Part shown: positions 21,274-33,167 of the stretch, in pieces
Position numbering within the stretch: position 1 is the first letter of the stretch
Layout: each line of letters begins with the position of its first letter
Assembly: GCF_047496725.1 (NCBI RefSeq)
Contig: NC_132971.1
Coordinates: forward strand, 9,383,001 to 9,447,000
Reading direction: 5' to 3'
Origin: Anoplolepis gracilipes
Taxonomy: Eukaryota; Arthropoda; Insecta; Hymenoptera; Formicidae
Length of the DNA stretch: 64,000 bases
Made by a program: the position numbers and the translations under genes
The notes under the pieces: generated by a model
What the model was told of the DNA's origin: nothing
Seen by the model: the letters and a program-made list of their open reading frames with translations, nothing else
Databases searched by the model: none

Positions 21274-21600
21274 ATGTATGTCTAGTTAACTGTATAAAAG
21301 ATTTTTATTTCGGAGCTTGAAGGTGGAACAGTTTATTGCATTAATCGTAGAAGCATATGTCTAAATTGTAATTATAATTGTTTTGCGAAATTGAAATTGT
21401 TAGAGTAGTAAGATGTCATATAAATGTCAAACACGATGTGTTAAAAATAGTAGTTCAATTCGGACTTCTTTTCTTTTTATTATATTTTGTTGGAATATGA
21501 GTGCGTTTTTTTTTTTTATTAAAAATAGTAGTATTTTCTTGCTTGATCATATGCGCATGTGCGTGTATGTATTTAAAATAGTGATTTACCTTTATTAATG
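20090..21600 (-). other. internal non-coding part of family B, unit 1
   Basis: A+T-rich stretch between the two small ORFs, with no convincing protein. It has a block around 20,895-21,045 (+ strand: TTTTTTGCAGGTTCAGCAC, GGAATATGG, GAGGCCAGTGA, GGGATGCTCC) that recurs at 24,830-24,990 in unit 2. It also has a (TA)n microsatellite at 21,240-21,270. The recurrence of the block in both units suggests a functional RNA or exon. Confidence 0.5.
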
Positions 21601-21603
21601 TCT

Positions 21604-21951
21604 CTAGTTTTGCTGATTTTTCTGGACCCTTTCCTCGTACTCTGGACGTCGTGGATCTCCCTCAGGGATGTCGGTGGTTGAGGCAGGATGCAGCTTGATT
21701 TCAACCGGTTCAAAAGGTTCGGGCCAGCCAATAAATTCGAAGGTTCTTCGCGAGATGGGAGCTTCAACTGAGTCAGATGCAGGAAGCTGATCGAAAAGTT
21801 CTACGACAATTCTTTGATTGTCCGGTACGTTAATTGGATTGTTTTTTTCTACTTGACTGAGACCGTTATCACTGTTTGAAATTTGTCTCTGTCGGCGTAA
21901 AGCGGCACGTAGTTGTCTATGTCGTTTACCGGCGCTACGAGAACCAGGCAT
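21604..21951 (-). CDS. 115-aa arginine-rich protein of family B, unit 1
   Basis: Not recognised as a known family. It begins MPGSRSAGKRHRQLRAALRR, a strongly basic N-terminus like an RNA-binding or nuclear-localisation arginine-rich motif. A polar linker follows, then a conserved second half with NQRIVVELF and SRRTFEFIGWPEP, and an acidic PEGDPRRPEYEER tail. The paralogue at 26,019-25,666 keeps both halves while the linker has diverged, as expected for a protein under constraint. It is the first ORF after the family-B leader. By position it could be a gag-like or a Rev/Rex-type regulatory protein; that is inference. Confidence 0.65.
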   Translation of the reverse strand: MPGSRSAGKRHRQLRAALRRQRQISNSDNGLSQVEKNNPINVPDNQRIVVELFDQLPASDSVEAPISRRTFEFIGWPEPFEPVEIKLHPASTTDIPEGDPRRPEYEERVQKNQQN

Positions 21952-21999
21952 TTACTATAAATTATAACCAAAATTTTATTCTAATTTAAAAAGTTATTC

Positions 22000-22740
22000 A
22001 TTTCAGGTTGACAATCTGGATCAAGCGACATTCAAGCAGCTCATCGACTAAGTCTCAGCTCTGCTCGAACCTAACACGAGGGGCACGTCACTCTGCTCTA
22101 TCCCAGGCACGGGACTCGCTAACGCTCAAGATCCAGACGTACGTTAAATATTTAATCGATATTAAATTAATTATAGCAAATACTGGTTGGAGGTGAAGGA
22201 ACACTGTATTAAAATAATTAACTTGTGAGTATTCTGAAATAAGCGACTATGTATTTTAAAAGCCCACAAGATTTTACAGAGGTTGCAAGTAATGATTACA
22301 AATGTTGTTCACAGTTCAAATGAAAAAGGTACAACCGCACTGTACCAGAAATTGGAGATTAGTTAACAATAAAGTAGTAATTCTAAATTATAATGTAGAG
22401 TGAGTCGAAGCTCTAAATTTTAATATAAGACGAGTCGCGAAGACGAGAAAGTAAAGTATTATTAAAGATCTACCTTGACGACACAAAGTAGTAGCTGACG
22501 AAAATTAAGTTAAAATTGATTCTAGGACGCAGTAAATGTATAAAGACACAGAGACTTTTCATGACTTCGGACTAACGTTTCGGAGAGATGTTGAAGTGAC
22601 TTATTAAGATGAAGTTAGGAAAATGTTACGTGCTCGCACGTCTCGCGATCCACTGTTATCGTCCACCTCAGTGTCGATACCAGGGTTGCTCTCTATTTAG
22701 TTTTTTAGGGCAATCTGTTTAAACCGGCTATACCCAGGGA
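22000..22740 (-). mobile_element. LTR/leader remnant of family B, unit 1
   Basis: This matches the 3' end of the family-B LTR and its leader at 26,040-26,640, for example CTACTTTGTGTCGTCAAGGT on the minus strand (22,497-22,470) and GTGCCCCTCGTGTTAGG (22,090-22,074). It ends at about 22,740, where unit 2 begins. The rest of the LTR is missing, so unit 1 is truncated. Confidence 0.6.
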
Positions 22741-22774
22741 GCCGCCGAGAGCTAAGTCTTGACCCTTTTGATAA

Positions 22775-22968
22775 TCAGGGGATTTTTTTTCTGATCGAGA
22801 ACCACTATAATTGAAGCTCGGTTCATAAGCTCAATAATAATATCGTCTAAATTATAAATAATGTTTTTCTTTATTTTCTTCCAAGAATTGTATTAATATT
22901 TCTAGTATAGTGTCAGCTTCTTGGGAAGAATTTTGTTGTATTTCAGCGTCGGTTACTCTTGGTTTCAT
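22775..22968 (-). pseudogene. small conserved ORF of family B, unit 2 (LIQF ORF)
   Basis: Homologue of 20,084-19,888. It starts MKPRVTDAEIQQN at ATG 22,968, keeps ILEILIQFLEEN, then loses the frame by one base after EENKEK. It ends in the same TCAGGGGATTTTTTT block (minus: AATCCCCTGA). Two diverged copies with matching residues argue that this was a real gene. Function unknown. Confidence 0.5.
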
Positions 22969-22979
22969 TGATTATCAAT

Positions 22980-24524
22980 TTATTTGAGGCTAATATAGAG
23001 AGATAGAGATAAAAATTTTATGTTCGTATTGAGTGTATTGTAGATATTGAAAATTTAAATTTCTATGATCAATGATTCTTTGACACCCGGTATATGAGAT
23101 TTGTATATAGGGTGGCTCTAAAGTAGGATTTTGTCTTTATTATTTAGTAATGACTGTTTAAGAATTATCCTAGCTTATTATTTAAGAAATTCTATAACTC
23201 TTATAATTAATTCATTTAATTAATTATTATGAGGACTGATTTAGAGAGGCGAGATTAAGGACAGAAGATTATCGTCATTTCAAGTCCTTTATAATGGAAT
23301 TGGTCCGATCTTCCCAGGATGAACCAGAAAGAACAAGATGGCTGACGTTTTATAAACAAATGGAAATATTTTGTAACCAATTAAGGATGAGTTTACTAAA
23401 TTTTGGTTATAAGATATACAGGGAATACTGCATAAAATAAACCAGTTAAAGTAGTACCTTTACAGGTGCAAAATTGTGATTCATTGAATAGCAAAATTCT
23501 AAAGTCGTCTTAATTTAGTCCAAGTTTTGCATAAATCTTAGTTTAGTGGTAATAAAAAGTTTTAAGGGTATTTGGGATCATTAGGTCCGGAAATAAAAAA
23601 TTCAAAATGGCGGTCAAAATGTGTAAAATTGGCTAAAAGGTGTATTCTCAAAGTTTCAAGCAAATTGGAAATTTCGTTAATTATTTATTTATTTTGTAAT
23701 AAAATTTTATGGTTTTTATTGTTATTACATAACGTTATTGTTAATTAATCATGAGGAGGAAAATTTGTTAGAAATTATTAATTTACAAGTAGGATAGAAT
23801 AACTGAGACAATTTCTAATTTCGTATCTCCAATAGATTCGTTATTATTTGATTTTACAAGTAATTTGTAAATTAAATTATGTAAGAAAAATAATATTTTG
23901 TAATTACAAAGGAGTCTAATTATAATAACTTGACTAAAATTTTGATGAGAAAAATATGATATTGTTTATAAATTATTGTTAGTTAACAAATAGATTGTTT
24001 ATAAATATATGTGTATGAAGGATTTTAATAATTATTTCCTGGTTTTTCAGGTCTAGTTTAATTGGTGGACTGAATTTGATCTTTCAATTTAAAATGGTGT
24101 AAGAGTGGTAAATCCACGAGGTTATATAGTCTATGGCTTATGGAGGAACATATGACTAAAGGTGTTGTCAGGAATATTTATTATTTTAATTAAGAAATCG
24201 GCGGTAATCTATGGGTCTTCAAATAAGGAGATAAGGTACATGATTAATGGTTTTAAATGAAATATAAATCTTATTGTTTAAACAATTATTGTAGTCTGCA
24301 TTAAGGAATTATATGAGGGTAGGTTAACTATACTAATTGTTATTTATAAATTTATTATGGTATTTTACGATTGATAGAATTAATGTTTTATTTAGTAAGG
24401 CTAACTAATAAGAGAATGTTAAATTCTATTATAAATATATCAAATTTATGTATTTATAGGTATGTTCGTAATCGAGTCTAGAAAAAAAAATAATTACTAA
24501 ATAGTATATAAAGTCGAGAGTATA

Positions 24525-24569
<45 letters not shown>

Positions 24570-25597
24570 CTTTATTGGTTGTTCTTGAAAGGGATAAAAT
24601 TATCTCAATATAATTCGTTAATTACTTTGATATGAATTAATATATAATTTCGGACAAGTTATACTCATATAGTAATGAGTATGAGAAAGAATTGATTATG
24701 TTTAAATTATGTAGCAGATTTTGTGACTTATGAATACTTTGAATGGATTTTCTTATTTAATAATAAAATGATAATAATATGCTAAATAATAATAATGTGT
24801 TAAATAAAGTATGTTTTAATTTTTGTTTTTTTTTTCAAGGGAAGATGGTGTACAAATAAATGAATTCACACTGGAATATGGTTAATTAGAGGCCGGTGCT
24901 ATTATTTATTTAAAAAGTCACCGTCTCTGATGGAGAAGGAAAGTGGCAGTTATAAGAAGGATGCTCCTTATGACATTATTTATTAAGATAAGTATCGCGA
25001 ATCTTTCTTTCATTTATATATATTTCTATTTTTTTCTTTTATTATAATTAGAAAGACTAATAATTAATAATTTAATATTAATCTATAAATAAAGAAAAAG
25101 TTTATTGTTTTCACAAATACTTATACGTATGCTTAAAAAGATTCTTATTAATACTTTATTTGTCTTAAAAACCTTATTATGAAGATTTATTGTTATGGTT
25201 AATTATTTAGTGAAATATGTGTATATATGTATACGTTGCTTCAAAATTTTTTTTTTATTTCTTTGCGAGTTATATCTAGGAGCTAAGGGTGGAACAGTTT
25301 ATTACATGAACAATAATATATATATGTGTACTTACAATTGTATTGCTATTACTATGTTTTATTTATTATATTATATTATATATAATGAAAAGTATAATAT
25401 TATTAAATGATAGAGAAAATGCTTTAATATAGTGAAAGCAATTGCAAATAAAAAAATTTATTTATATTTTTATTTATTTATTTTTTTTTTTTTTATAATT
25501 TTAATGATATAAAGATAAAGTAGTAATATGATTACTAACGTGCAATTAAAATGATGTTGAATTAAAATAATATTAAGCGATATAAAAAAAATTATAA

Positions 25598-25650
<53 letters not shown>
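22980..25650 (-). other. internal non-coding part of family B, unit 2
   Basis: About 2.7 kb of A+T-rich sequence between the two small ORFs of unit 2. I see no protein. It holds motifs also present in repeat A and unit 1 (GTATATAGGGTGGCTCTAAA near 23,105, a TTTTTCAG acceptor-like site near 24,045, the GGAATATGG/GAGGCCGGTG block near 24,880) and (TA)n runs at 24,531-24,566 and 25,603-25,647. Confidence 0.5.
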
Positions 25651-25653
<3 letters not shown>

Positions 25654-25665
25654 TACTTTAATATT

Positions 25666-26019
25666 TTATTGTTGTGAATTTTCCTGTGTCTTCTCGCGTG
25701 CTGTTCTTCGTGGATCAGATTCGGGGATGTCTGCGACAGAGATCTCAGGAAGAAATAGTTCAATCTGCGCCAGTGGTCCAGGCCATCTAATGAATTCGAA
25801 GGTTCTTCGGGTGCTGGGGATGTCAACTGGCTCTAAGGCCTGCGGCCACTCGAAGAGTTCAACAACGATTCTTTGATTATTTGGTATGTCTATAATAAGT
25901 TCTTCACTATTTCCAGTTATTGGATCAGAAGCATTAATTTGGTTTTGAAGTTGCCGTTGTTGGCGTAAGGCGGCGCGTAACTGTTTGTACCTTTTACCGG
26001 CGCGGCGAGTACGAGGCAT
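25666..26019 (-). CDS. 117-aa arginine-rich protein of family B, unit 2
   Basis: Paralogue of the 115-aa ORF. It begins MPRTRRAGKRYKQLRAALRQ, then a diverged linker, then NQRIVVELFEWPQ and RRTFEFIRWPGP, ending PESDPRRTAREKTQE. Full-length and unbroken. It lies just downstream of the LTR/leader (26,040-28,493) in the same orientation, so it would be the first gene of the element. No zinc knuckle or protease is visible, so a normal gag is not evident. Confidence 0.68.
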   Translation of the reverse strand: MPRTRRAGKRYKQLRAALRQQRQLQNQINASDPITGNSEELIIDIPNNQRIVVELFEWPQALEPVDIPSTRRTFEFIRWPGPLAQIELFLPEISVADIPESDPRRTAREKTQENSQQ

Positions 26020-26039
26020 CTACTATAAATTATCGTAAA

Positions 26040-27645
26040 TTATTTTTATTTTGCTAAATTAACTTTTGTTAATAATCTGGATTAAACGACGCCCAGACAA
26101 CTCATCGACTAAGTCGCAGCTCTGCCTGAACTGTAACGAGGGGCACGTCACTTTGCTCTTTCCCAGACTCGGGACTCGCTATCGCTTTATCCAGATAGAG
26201 TAAATGATAAGATTCTAATGACTTTGATATTTAGTTAATATTGTAGTAATAATTTGTATAATATCTAATTGTTTATAGTAAATGTTGGCTCTGGAATGTA
26301 GGAACACTGGATCTAACAATTCACTTGAAGTAATGCAAGAATAAGCTGATATATTTCAAATATCAAAATAATTTTACAAGGTTGCAAGTATATAAGTTGC
26401 TATAATAATGTTATTAATTAAAAGGAGAGGTACGTCCGCACTGTACCGAGATTAAAGATATCAATGGTAATATAGTTAAATCTAAGTTAATTTAAAACGA
26501 GTCGCGGAGTAGATAAATCTTAAAATATTAAAAGACTCTACCTTGACGACACAAAGTAGTAGTCAGAAAAGCTAAGTTGAATTATATTCTAGGACGCAGC
26601 AAACAAAGACTCAGAGATTCTATCACTTAGGATGACTTCTTCACGTCTACTGTTTAACTTATGATGAACGACTTATTAAAATGATGGTTAGCGACTTTTA
26701 GGTTGAAGGTAGGAAGACGACTGTTTTAGATGACCGGTGGTGAACGACTGCCTCTGTCCGCAAGCTCGACTGACGTTCTGCGCTCCGTCCCCACTTTCGG
26801 GTCACCTCCTTCCAGGCGTCCGGTGGATCCAAGACTTCTCGGGTTGGCTATGTCATCCGGTGGAGATGGATTCTTGATCTTGGTGAGGGAACTCTCCGCC
26901 TTCGAAGGCGTCAGAAGCGGTGAGCTCTTCTTAATCTCAAGTTGATATTCAATGGTGAATATCAAGAAGCACGTTGTTATAATATTTAGTTTCGTCGAGT
27001 CGCTGCGTCGAGAGATAGGAGTAATATTCGGTTTCACTAGTCTCTGCGTCAATAGATAAGAATAATATTCGATTTCATTAATCTCTGCGTTGAGATAGTA
27101 TTTAGTCTCGCTGAGTCTCTGTGCCAATAGATAAGAATAATATTCGGTTTCATTGAGTCTTTCTTCTTCAAGAGATAAATATAATATTCGATTTCATCGG
27201 GTCTCTGCGTCAAGAGATAAGAATAATATTTGATTTCATTGAGTCTTTCTCGCCGTTTCTTATTGCGTCATCATGCGAATGAAAGACTCTTTGTATTATA
27301 AAAAAATTTCGCATTCTTATATTATAATTCTTTTTACAGCAAGAGAGACTTATTGATTCAAGTATAGCAAGAGTTAGTATTCCTTTTTGAAATTATTATG
27401 TCTCATCATTAATATTTCTTTTCTTTTCACTTATTAATTTATGCTTTTATATTTAAATTTCCTTTAGTTGTCTCTCTTGTTGTATCACATATTTCATCTT
27501 GGCATATCCGCTTTTATTATAGTATCTATATGGAAGATTTAATTAATGCAATTTGGTACTGTTATTTTAATTTATAATTCTTTTCTATCGTGATTCCTTA
27601 TGGTTTCACGTTAGTATAAGAGACTAGCTCTCCTTTACGTTCATA

Positions 27646-27687
<42 letters not shown>

Positions 27688-28493
27688 TATATGTATAATT
27701 TGTCATGCGTTATCTTTTTAGAATATTACTTTTTCGTCAATTATTCTAAGAAAAAGTCTTCCATTTAGATTTACATGTTGATATAAAATCAGCTCATTAG
27801 TATTATAAAATATATTAACTTATATGGATTTGCGTATATATATATGTTTTTTAATGCTAGTGTGTAATATTTATTTTTTTTCTATTATTATTTTTTTTGT
27901 TATAGTTATGAAAATGTAAGATTTATAAAGCGATTGTTAGTATGATTTGACTCTAATATAATTAATTTACAAGTGTTTCTGTTACAATCATGTAATTGAA
28001 TTTCAATGATTCTGATATTATAATAGTGTTTATTTCCATATATTTTAGTAGAGAGAATTTTAACTTTTACTTGAAAAATTAATATATAGTAGTCTAATGA
28101 TTATAATTTTTTATTTCTTTACTGATAAGGGTCAGTATTGTTTTTGGTCTAATTTTTATAAGAAGTTAATTTGTTTAAAACTTATATTTATTAATATGAA
28201 TATATAAAAATATATATATATTTAATATATATATATTTAATATATATATATAACCGTAAGAGACTTTGACTTTAATTTTTAATTAATACTTAATATAATA
28301 TAATTGAATAGCTATGATTGTATGATTAATTTTTATATTCATTAAGGATAATATTACTTAATTATGATTTTTGTATAAGCAAGCATTTGGTAATATGCCG
28401 ATTTATATATATATGTATATAGCGTACATTTTATAATTAAGCAGTATATTTGTGTTTTTGAAAATTTTATTTTTGGCGGAACGTCACATCCCC
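26040..28493 (-). mobile_element. family B LTR plus leader, copy 1
   Basis: A retroviral-type LTR reading leftwards, starting TGTGACGTTCCGCC at 28,493 directly after a purine-rich GGGGGGGA tract that looks like the polypurine primer. Its sequence recurs on + at 61,557-62,640 and from 63,280. Inside are (TA)n at 27,646-27,682 and a direct-repeat block at 26,990-27,250 (ATAATATTCGRTTTCA repeated about six times with TCTCTGCGTC). I could not fix the 3' end or the tRNA primer site. Confidence 0.6.
26990..27250. repeat. tandem direct repeats inside the family B LTR
   Basis: About six imperfect units of 45-55 bp built on GAGTCTCTGCGTCAAGAGATA and AATAATATTCGATTTCATT. A single related unit is seen in the other LTR near 62,065-62,125, so the array has expanded in this copy. 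Confidence 0.65.
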
Positions 28494-28496
28494 CCC

Positions 28497-29250
28497 TTAT
28501 TTAAGAACGAATTCCCGATGTTTTTCGTAGGGATTTGTTCTATATCATATAATCGTTCGCGTAGATAGACAGTGGGGATAGGGGTGGTCGTGTTTACCGC
28601 TGTGGTGTGGTTAATAGTGTGTTCGTCTTTTGGTGTTGTTGGTATTGCTAAAAAGGATTCCGTCTGCCCTGGGGGAGATTGTCCTTCTTCCGGTTGTAGC
28701 TTTCGCCGATTTACGGGTCCTCGTGCCAGATGAAGTAAAAGATGTGTGAGGGAACTCCATACCGCGCCCAGCAGGTGCAGACTGCATCCATATACAGTCT
28801 GTAGTGCATAACCATGGATTGTGTCTATAGTCAACTTAATAACTCTTACGACTATAAATACTCCAAAAATTCCGGCTGTTGCTGACCCGAAGGTTACGAA
28901 TCCGTTCTATATCCTTAAGGCGGTATTTGAAGCTATTTTTTGGAGTGCCTTTTCGTCCAACAGACTGTATAATGAGACTTCTCTTGGTACAACTGCTTGT
29001 CCTGTTATCCCACGTGCTACGAAGTTGAGAAGCGTTGGTTTCTCAGCAGGAAACATTATGTGATCTCGTAGCTTCTCTATATCTGTTTCAGTGTATATTC
29101 CACTAATTGCCAATGGCCCTGGAGTGAGATATTTCCAACTCAAGGAGGTCATCGGATGTAATCGTTGTGGAGGTAATTGTCTGACTTGTGGATCGGGAGT
29201 AAGTTGAATCCATGTATCGTCTATGCGATAGAGTGTTGGTAATTCGAAGC
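28497..29250 (-). pseudogene. C-terminal remnant of an envelope-type glycoprotein
   Basis: The minus-strand reading has an ectodomain-like part (ORF 29,152-28,907), then TAG at 28,909-28,907, then the same frame continues into a hydrophobic membrane anchor and a polar tail (ORF 28,834-28,484). It lies against the polypurine tract and LTR, the position of env in insect retroviral-type elements. The anchor and tail resemble glycoproteins that some insect BEL/Pao elements took from negative-strand RNA viruses; that is from memory and needs a search. It is broken by a stop and by the repeat A junction near 29,259. Confidence 0.6.
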
Positions 29251-30796
29251 TACATTCCTATCAACCATGGAGATAACTTGGTGCATACACATATACATAT
29301 ATATATATATGCGACTCGCTGCAGAAATCATGATCCACAGATGTTTTAAAGGCAAATTATAATGACCTGACAAGAACTCCTCGAGACTCAGACAATATTT
29401 GAGTGATCAAGTAAAACCAATAATAATTAAAATGAACTACACAAGATAAATATATGTATATACATATTATAGTGAAAACAATATCCCATAAAGAGTTTAA
29501 AACGAATAAAGCTCTGGAAGATAACTAAAGTTAAATAGTCACACTCAAATATATACAAATATATACAATTACTTAATTAACTCTTACTTATACAAGGTGT
29601 CTGAAATAACTTGAACGTGATAATATTCTCAAAACTTCTTTATCATTTTATTGAGGATGAATGATAATTACAATATACATATGTATAATAAACAAAATGA
29701 CCATAACTATATATACGGTGATACGATAATACACACATCATACACTACATAAACCAAGTATAAACGCATAATGAACACCCAGAAATAATTACATAGATAC
29801 ACGCTCCTTAACAAACACACTATAAAATTATATAACAATAGTCACCTAATATACCCGGTGATACAAAAGTACGCGCGTTATAAACTTATCATCTACACAA
29901 TGTTTAATCAGTATCTGACTATTATAGACATATTATCCACCCAGTAACACGCAAATACACACACTCTATAAATAATTTATATACATAGTGACGCATTAGT
30001 ACGCACAAACGAAGCACTCTCAATAAACCTATTATAAACTTATTACAGGCATATTCATATATTAACATACACATAATCAATGTATCATATACATGGTAAC
30101 GCAATAGTCTTGGATCTTATAGCTAATTCATACAATATTCCATGCGTATCATTTAAATTACACACTCAACCTCTCACAATATAAACTTGTCTTAAATTTA
30201 TGCATTTATACACACTTACACACTCCTCATCCATTCATTGTAAATATATCATGGCATATTACATGTGCATTTATACCATTATTACTTATATATATATATA
30301 TATATATGTATATATAAATATATAAACCTTTTACTACTAGTTATAATGATATACATACATACATATAGTTATATAATAGCGAGTTTAACGTCTGTAGACT
30401 AATTTACACCTTGTAATCCACGAATAACATTATGCGACATCATAGATAATTGTTAATTAATAAGTTAATTAGCGAAATGCTCTCGTATCCCTACGATTAT
30501 TTAAGTACAACGCTATAATACAATGCGGCGATAAGTAATTAATCAGATAAGTTATCGTAACGCTAGTAATAATTGCGGTATATCTAGAAATAACGATATA
30601 GATATTATATTATAATGCTAGTCCCGAAGCTTCTAGAACATTCAGGAACCGCCGGATCACGTGAAAATTTTAGACAAACACCGTGACCGCTTACTATTGC
30701 CCGGCGCGTGATACCCGTGACAAACAAGCATGACCAGGATCGGACCACGTTGCGCGAGCTATAATTCAGAAGGTGGGAGCCCTCAGCGACCACGGG

Positions 30797-30804
30797 TATA
30801 TAAA
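30797..30804 (+). promoter_or_regulatory. TATA box of repeat A, copy 2
   Basis: TATATAAA followed by TCAGT at 30,837. It faces the hairpin array and the 138-aa ORF about 1.9 kb downstream. A GTGAGTACG donor-like site follows at about 31,619, so the leader may be spliced. Confidence 0.6.
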
Positions 30805-32177
30805 CGGGAGCACCGTGTGCTCAAGATACAGAGTATTCAGTTCTCGCCCAGACAGTTCAGATCATTAGACAGTTCGGATCATATTGAGTATTCGGCTTTC
30901 GCCCGACAGTAAAATCTGTTGTACGGTTCGTTTCGACCATTCAGTTTTCGCATAATCAGTATTCGATCAGCAGTCAATACTCGATTCATACAGTACCCAG
31001 TAAATTCATTGTACGTACAGACAGTCATTCATACGACTTAATAATCGGTTATCCTTATAACATTCAATCATACATACGCTCTCGCAAATTTTCGCACGGT
31101 GTAATTAATATTGTATCTTCGAATCAGTGTTTTCTAGATCATTACTCGGTATTATTCACACGAAATCATTAACTCAGAGAGACTTCGAGACTAGCATATC
31201 GCGAACACTATTAATTAGCCTTCAGTTTTTTACGTTTACCGTCGTATAAATTTATTCTTGATTAATTGTATCCACTGTCACTATTATACTTCCTTTCTCT
31301 TTTTCGATTTCCACGGCGCTCACAATACATATCGATTTCTATCTATCACTCTTAAAGACATTTTATCTTAATTTTCACTCGCAGTAAATTATTCCTATCA
31401 ACTATATAAGTGTTACATCTTTTCCTCTCCAAGCAATTATTAATGCCGCCTATCTATAATATCGTTTACGCGTCCGGAACCAGTCTGCGCGCGAAATCAT
31501 AGTCAAAGGAAAGTTCTATTAACTAATGTTGTAATACTAATATTGTAGATCCACATTTTCGTGTACACCCGCGTGACAGTTCCCCAGTGGTTCCTGTAAC
31601 ACATAACAATTTAGTGAAGTGAGTACGTAGTCGTAATTATTAAGATATATTCGTGTAATCATTAATCATATTGTCTACGTGTAATTACTCGAAATATACA
31701 TAATTGTGTCAGTTCGCGGCCCCTGTCCATTCCGGGCGTCGGTCATCTTTTCGGTGTCAATTCTTTTCTCCGTTAACCTCTCGAGTCCATACCTGTAAAT
31801 ATAAAGACAAGCTTTCTATTCTAATTTTAATATTGAAATTATCGGGCAAATTAGTGTTACTTATCTGACGAGGTCATCCTTCCTTCAAGCCTACGTCGGG
31901 CTCTCTCTTTCATCCAGCAGCGACGCGCGCCTCCTCCAGGGCGTTCTTGTATTCCTTATAGCTTCTCCTTTTATTTTTTTTTCTTTCTTTCTTCTTTTTT
32001 TTTCTTTTCTTTTTCCTTATCCGCTCACCAGTGGCAAGGTCCGCGACGTCCGCCTTGACATACCCAGAGCCTCAGATATCTGTAACTTATAATCGAAGAG
32101 ATTAATATTTTATTCGGACGTCTTCATAGGGAATGTCATTAGACAGAGAGCGATAACCATTCTTACCTACACCGTAG

Positions 32178-32471
32178 GGCGCCTCCTCCAGGGCGACTTA
32201 CATCCTTCCTACGTAGTGTGCCTCTTTCAGAGCGATTCTACGTCCCTTCTAGCAGTGCGCCTCTTCCAGGGCGGCTCTGCCTTCACCCTTCGTAGTGCGC
32301 CTCCTTCAGAGCCGGACTACCCCTATCTACGTCGCACGCCTCTCTCAGGGCGAACGACTCTCTTCTCCGAGGAGCGCCTCTTTCAGGGCATTCCGCCTCC
32401 TAGCGTGCAGCGCGCCTCTGTCAGGGCGATCTGCCTCCTCTCAGTCCACGAACCGCGCCTCTCTCAGGGCG
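32178..32471 (+). repeat. minisatellite of short hairpins (copy 2)
   Basis: The same array as in copy 1, here in sense orientation: GCGCCTCTCTCAGGGCG-type units about 39 bp apart. It lies 0.3 kb before the 138-aa ORF. Copy 3 lacks the array because it begins just beyond it. Confidence 0.8.
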
Positions 32472-32750
32472 TCTCTCACAATTCCTCCGATCGCTCTTCT
32501 TGATCTAAAATATAGAATAAATATTAAATTAAAATAAACTCATTAAGGCTCACCCTGTCCCCGCAACCCGTCAGATAAGGTAAAGTCAACTCGTTTAGCA
32601 ATTTACTTTAACGCATATATTTTTTTTTCTCTTTTCTTTTTCTTTTTCCCTTTTCATCACTCGCGTTACTATTGCTAACCCCAGTCTATACCTCTCCGCG
32701 TATTCAATTATGGCGTTGATTATGATTTCGGTTACCTTCTTAGCTGCGTC

Positions 32751-33167
32751 ATGGGTCGGTCACGTCGAGCAGGGCGTGCTCACCAATTGAAGCGCCTCAT
32801 TCGGTCACTATACCAAGGCGGCTCCTACCTGACGGTCCGAACAGCTGCGTCGCCACCAGGTAGTCAGAGCCCAGCATCCGTCGGGTATTTCACTTACCCT
32901 CCACCGGGAACCCATACATCGGAGTCATCAACCCCTGACCAGCTACACGACGCCGTCACTCCACCGGCATCCAGTAGCGGGTTCGCCGCTTCCTCACATA
33001 GGCCCTTACCACCCATCAAATACCGTCCGTGGCCCGTGCCCCCGCCGTTGATAGACTTCGGGATTACGCAACCGAGGATCATTTCCTCCCAGGCTTTCTT
33101 CGGGCGAGTATGCATCTTGTCGTCCGCTGAAGCACCTATCAATTCGCCTCCCGATAACCGTCCATGA
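32751..33167 (+). CDS. 138-aa basic protein downstream of repeat A
   Basis: It begins MGRSRRAGRAHQLKRLIRSL, similar in layout to the N-termini of the 115- and 117-aa family-B proteins (RxAGKR then QLR/QLK basic helix). The remainder is rich in Ser and Pro without a recognised domain (for example YPPPGTHTSESSTPDQ and KYRPWPVPPPLIDFG). It is full-length between ATG 32,751 and TGA 33,165-33,167. It sits where the first gene of a retroelement led by repeat A would be. The similarity is short, so homology is only suggested. Confidence 0.55.
   Translation: MGRSRRAGRAHQLKRLIRSLYQGGSYLTVRTAASPPGSQSPASVGYFTYPPPGTHTSESSTPDQLHDAVTPPASSSGFAASSHRPLPPIKYRPWPVPPPLIDFGITQPRIISSQAFFGRVCILSSAEAPINSPPDNRP

Larger units (their letters stand above)
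29259..32700 (+). repeat. repeat family A, copy 2 (inverted)
   Basis: Reverse-complement copy of 15,181-18,602 with a few substitutions and short indels (for example GACC/GGCC differences, and a shorter leader at 31,575). Its upstream edge near TATCAACC falls inside the envelope remnant. Unlike copy 1 it continues at its downstream edge into the 138-aa ORF, so it shows what repeat A looked like before the mitochondrial join. Confidence 0.8.

Noticed and set aside
24531..24566. (TA)n runs here and at 21,240, 25,603, 27,646, 37,605 and 63,961 as functional sites
   Set aside because: Simple microsatellites at unrelated places; no conserved flanks beyond the repeats that contain them.
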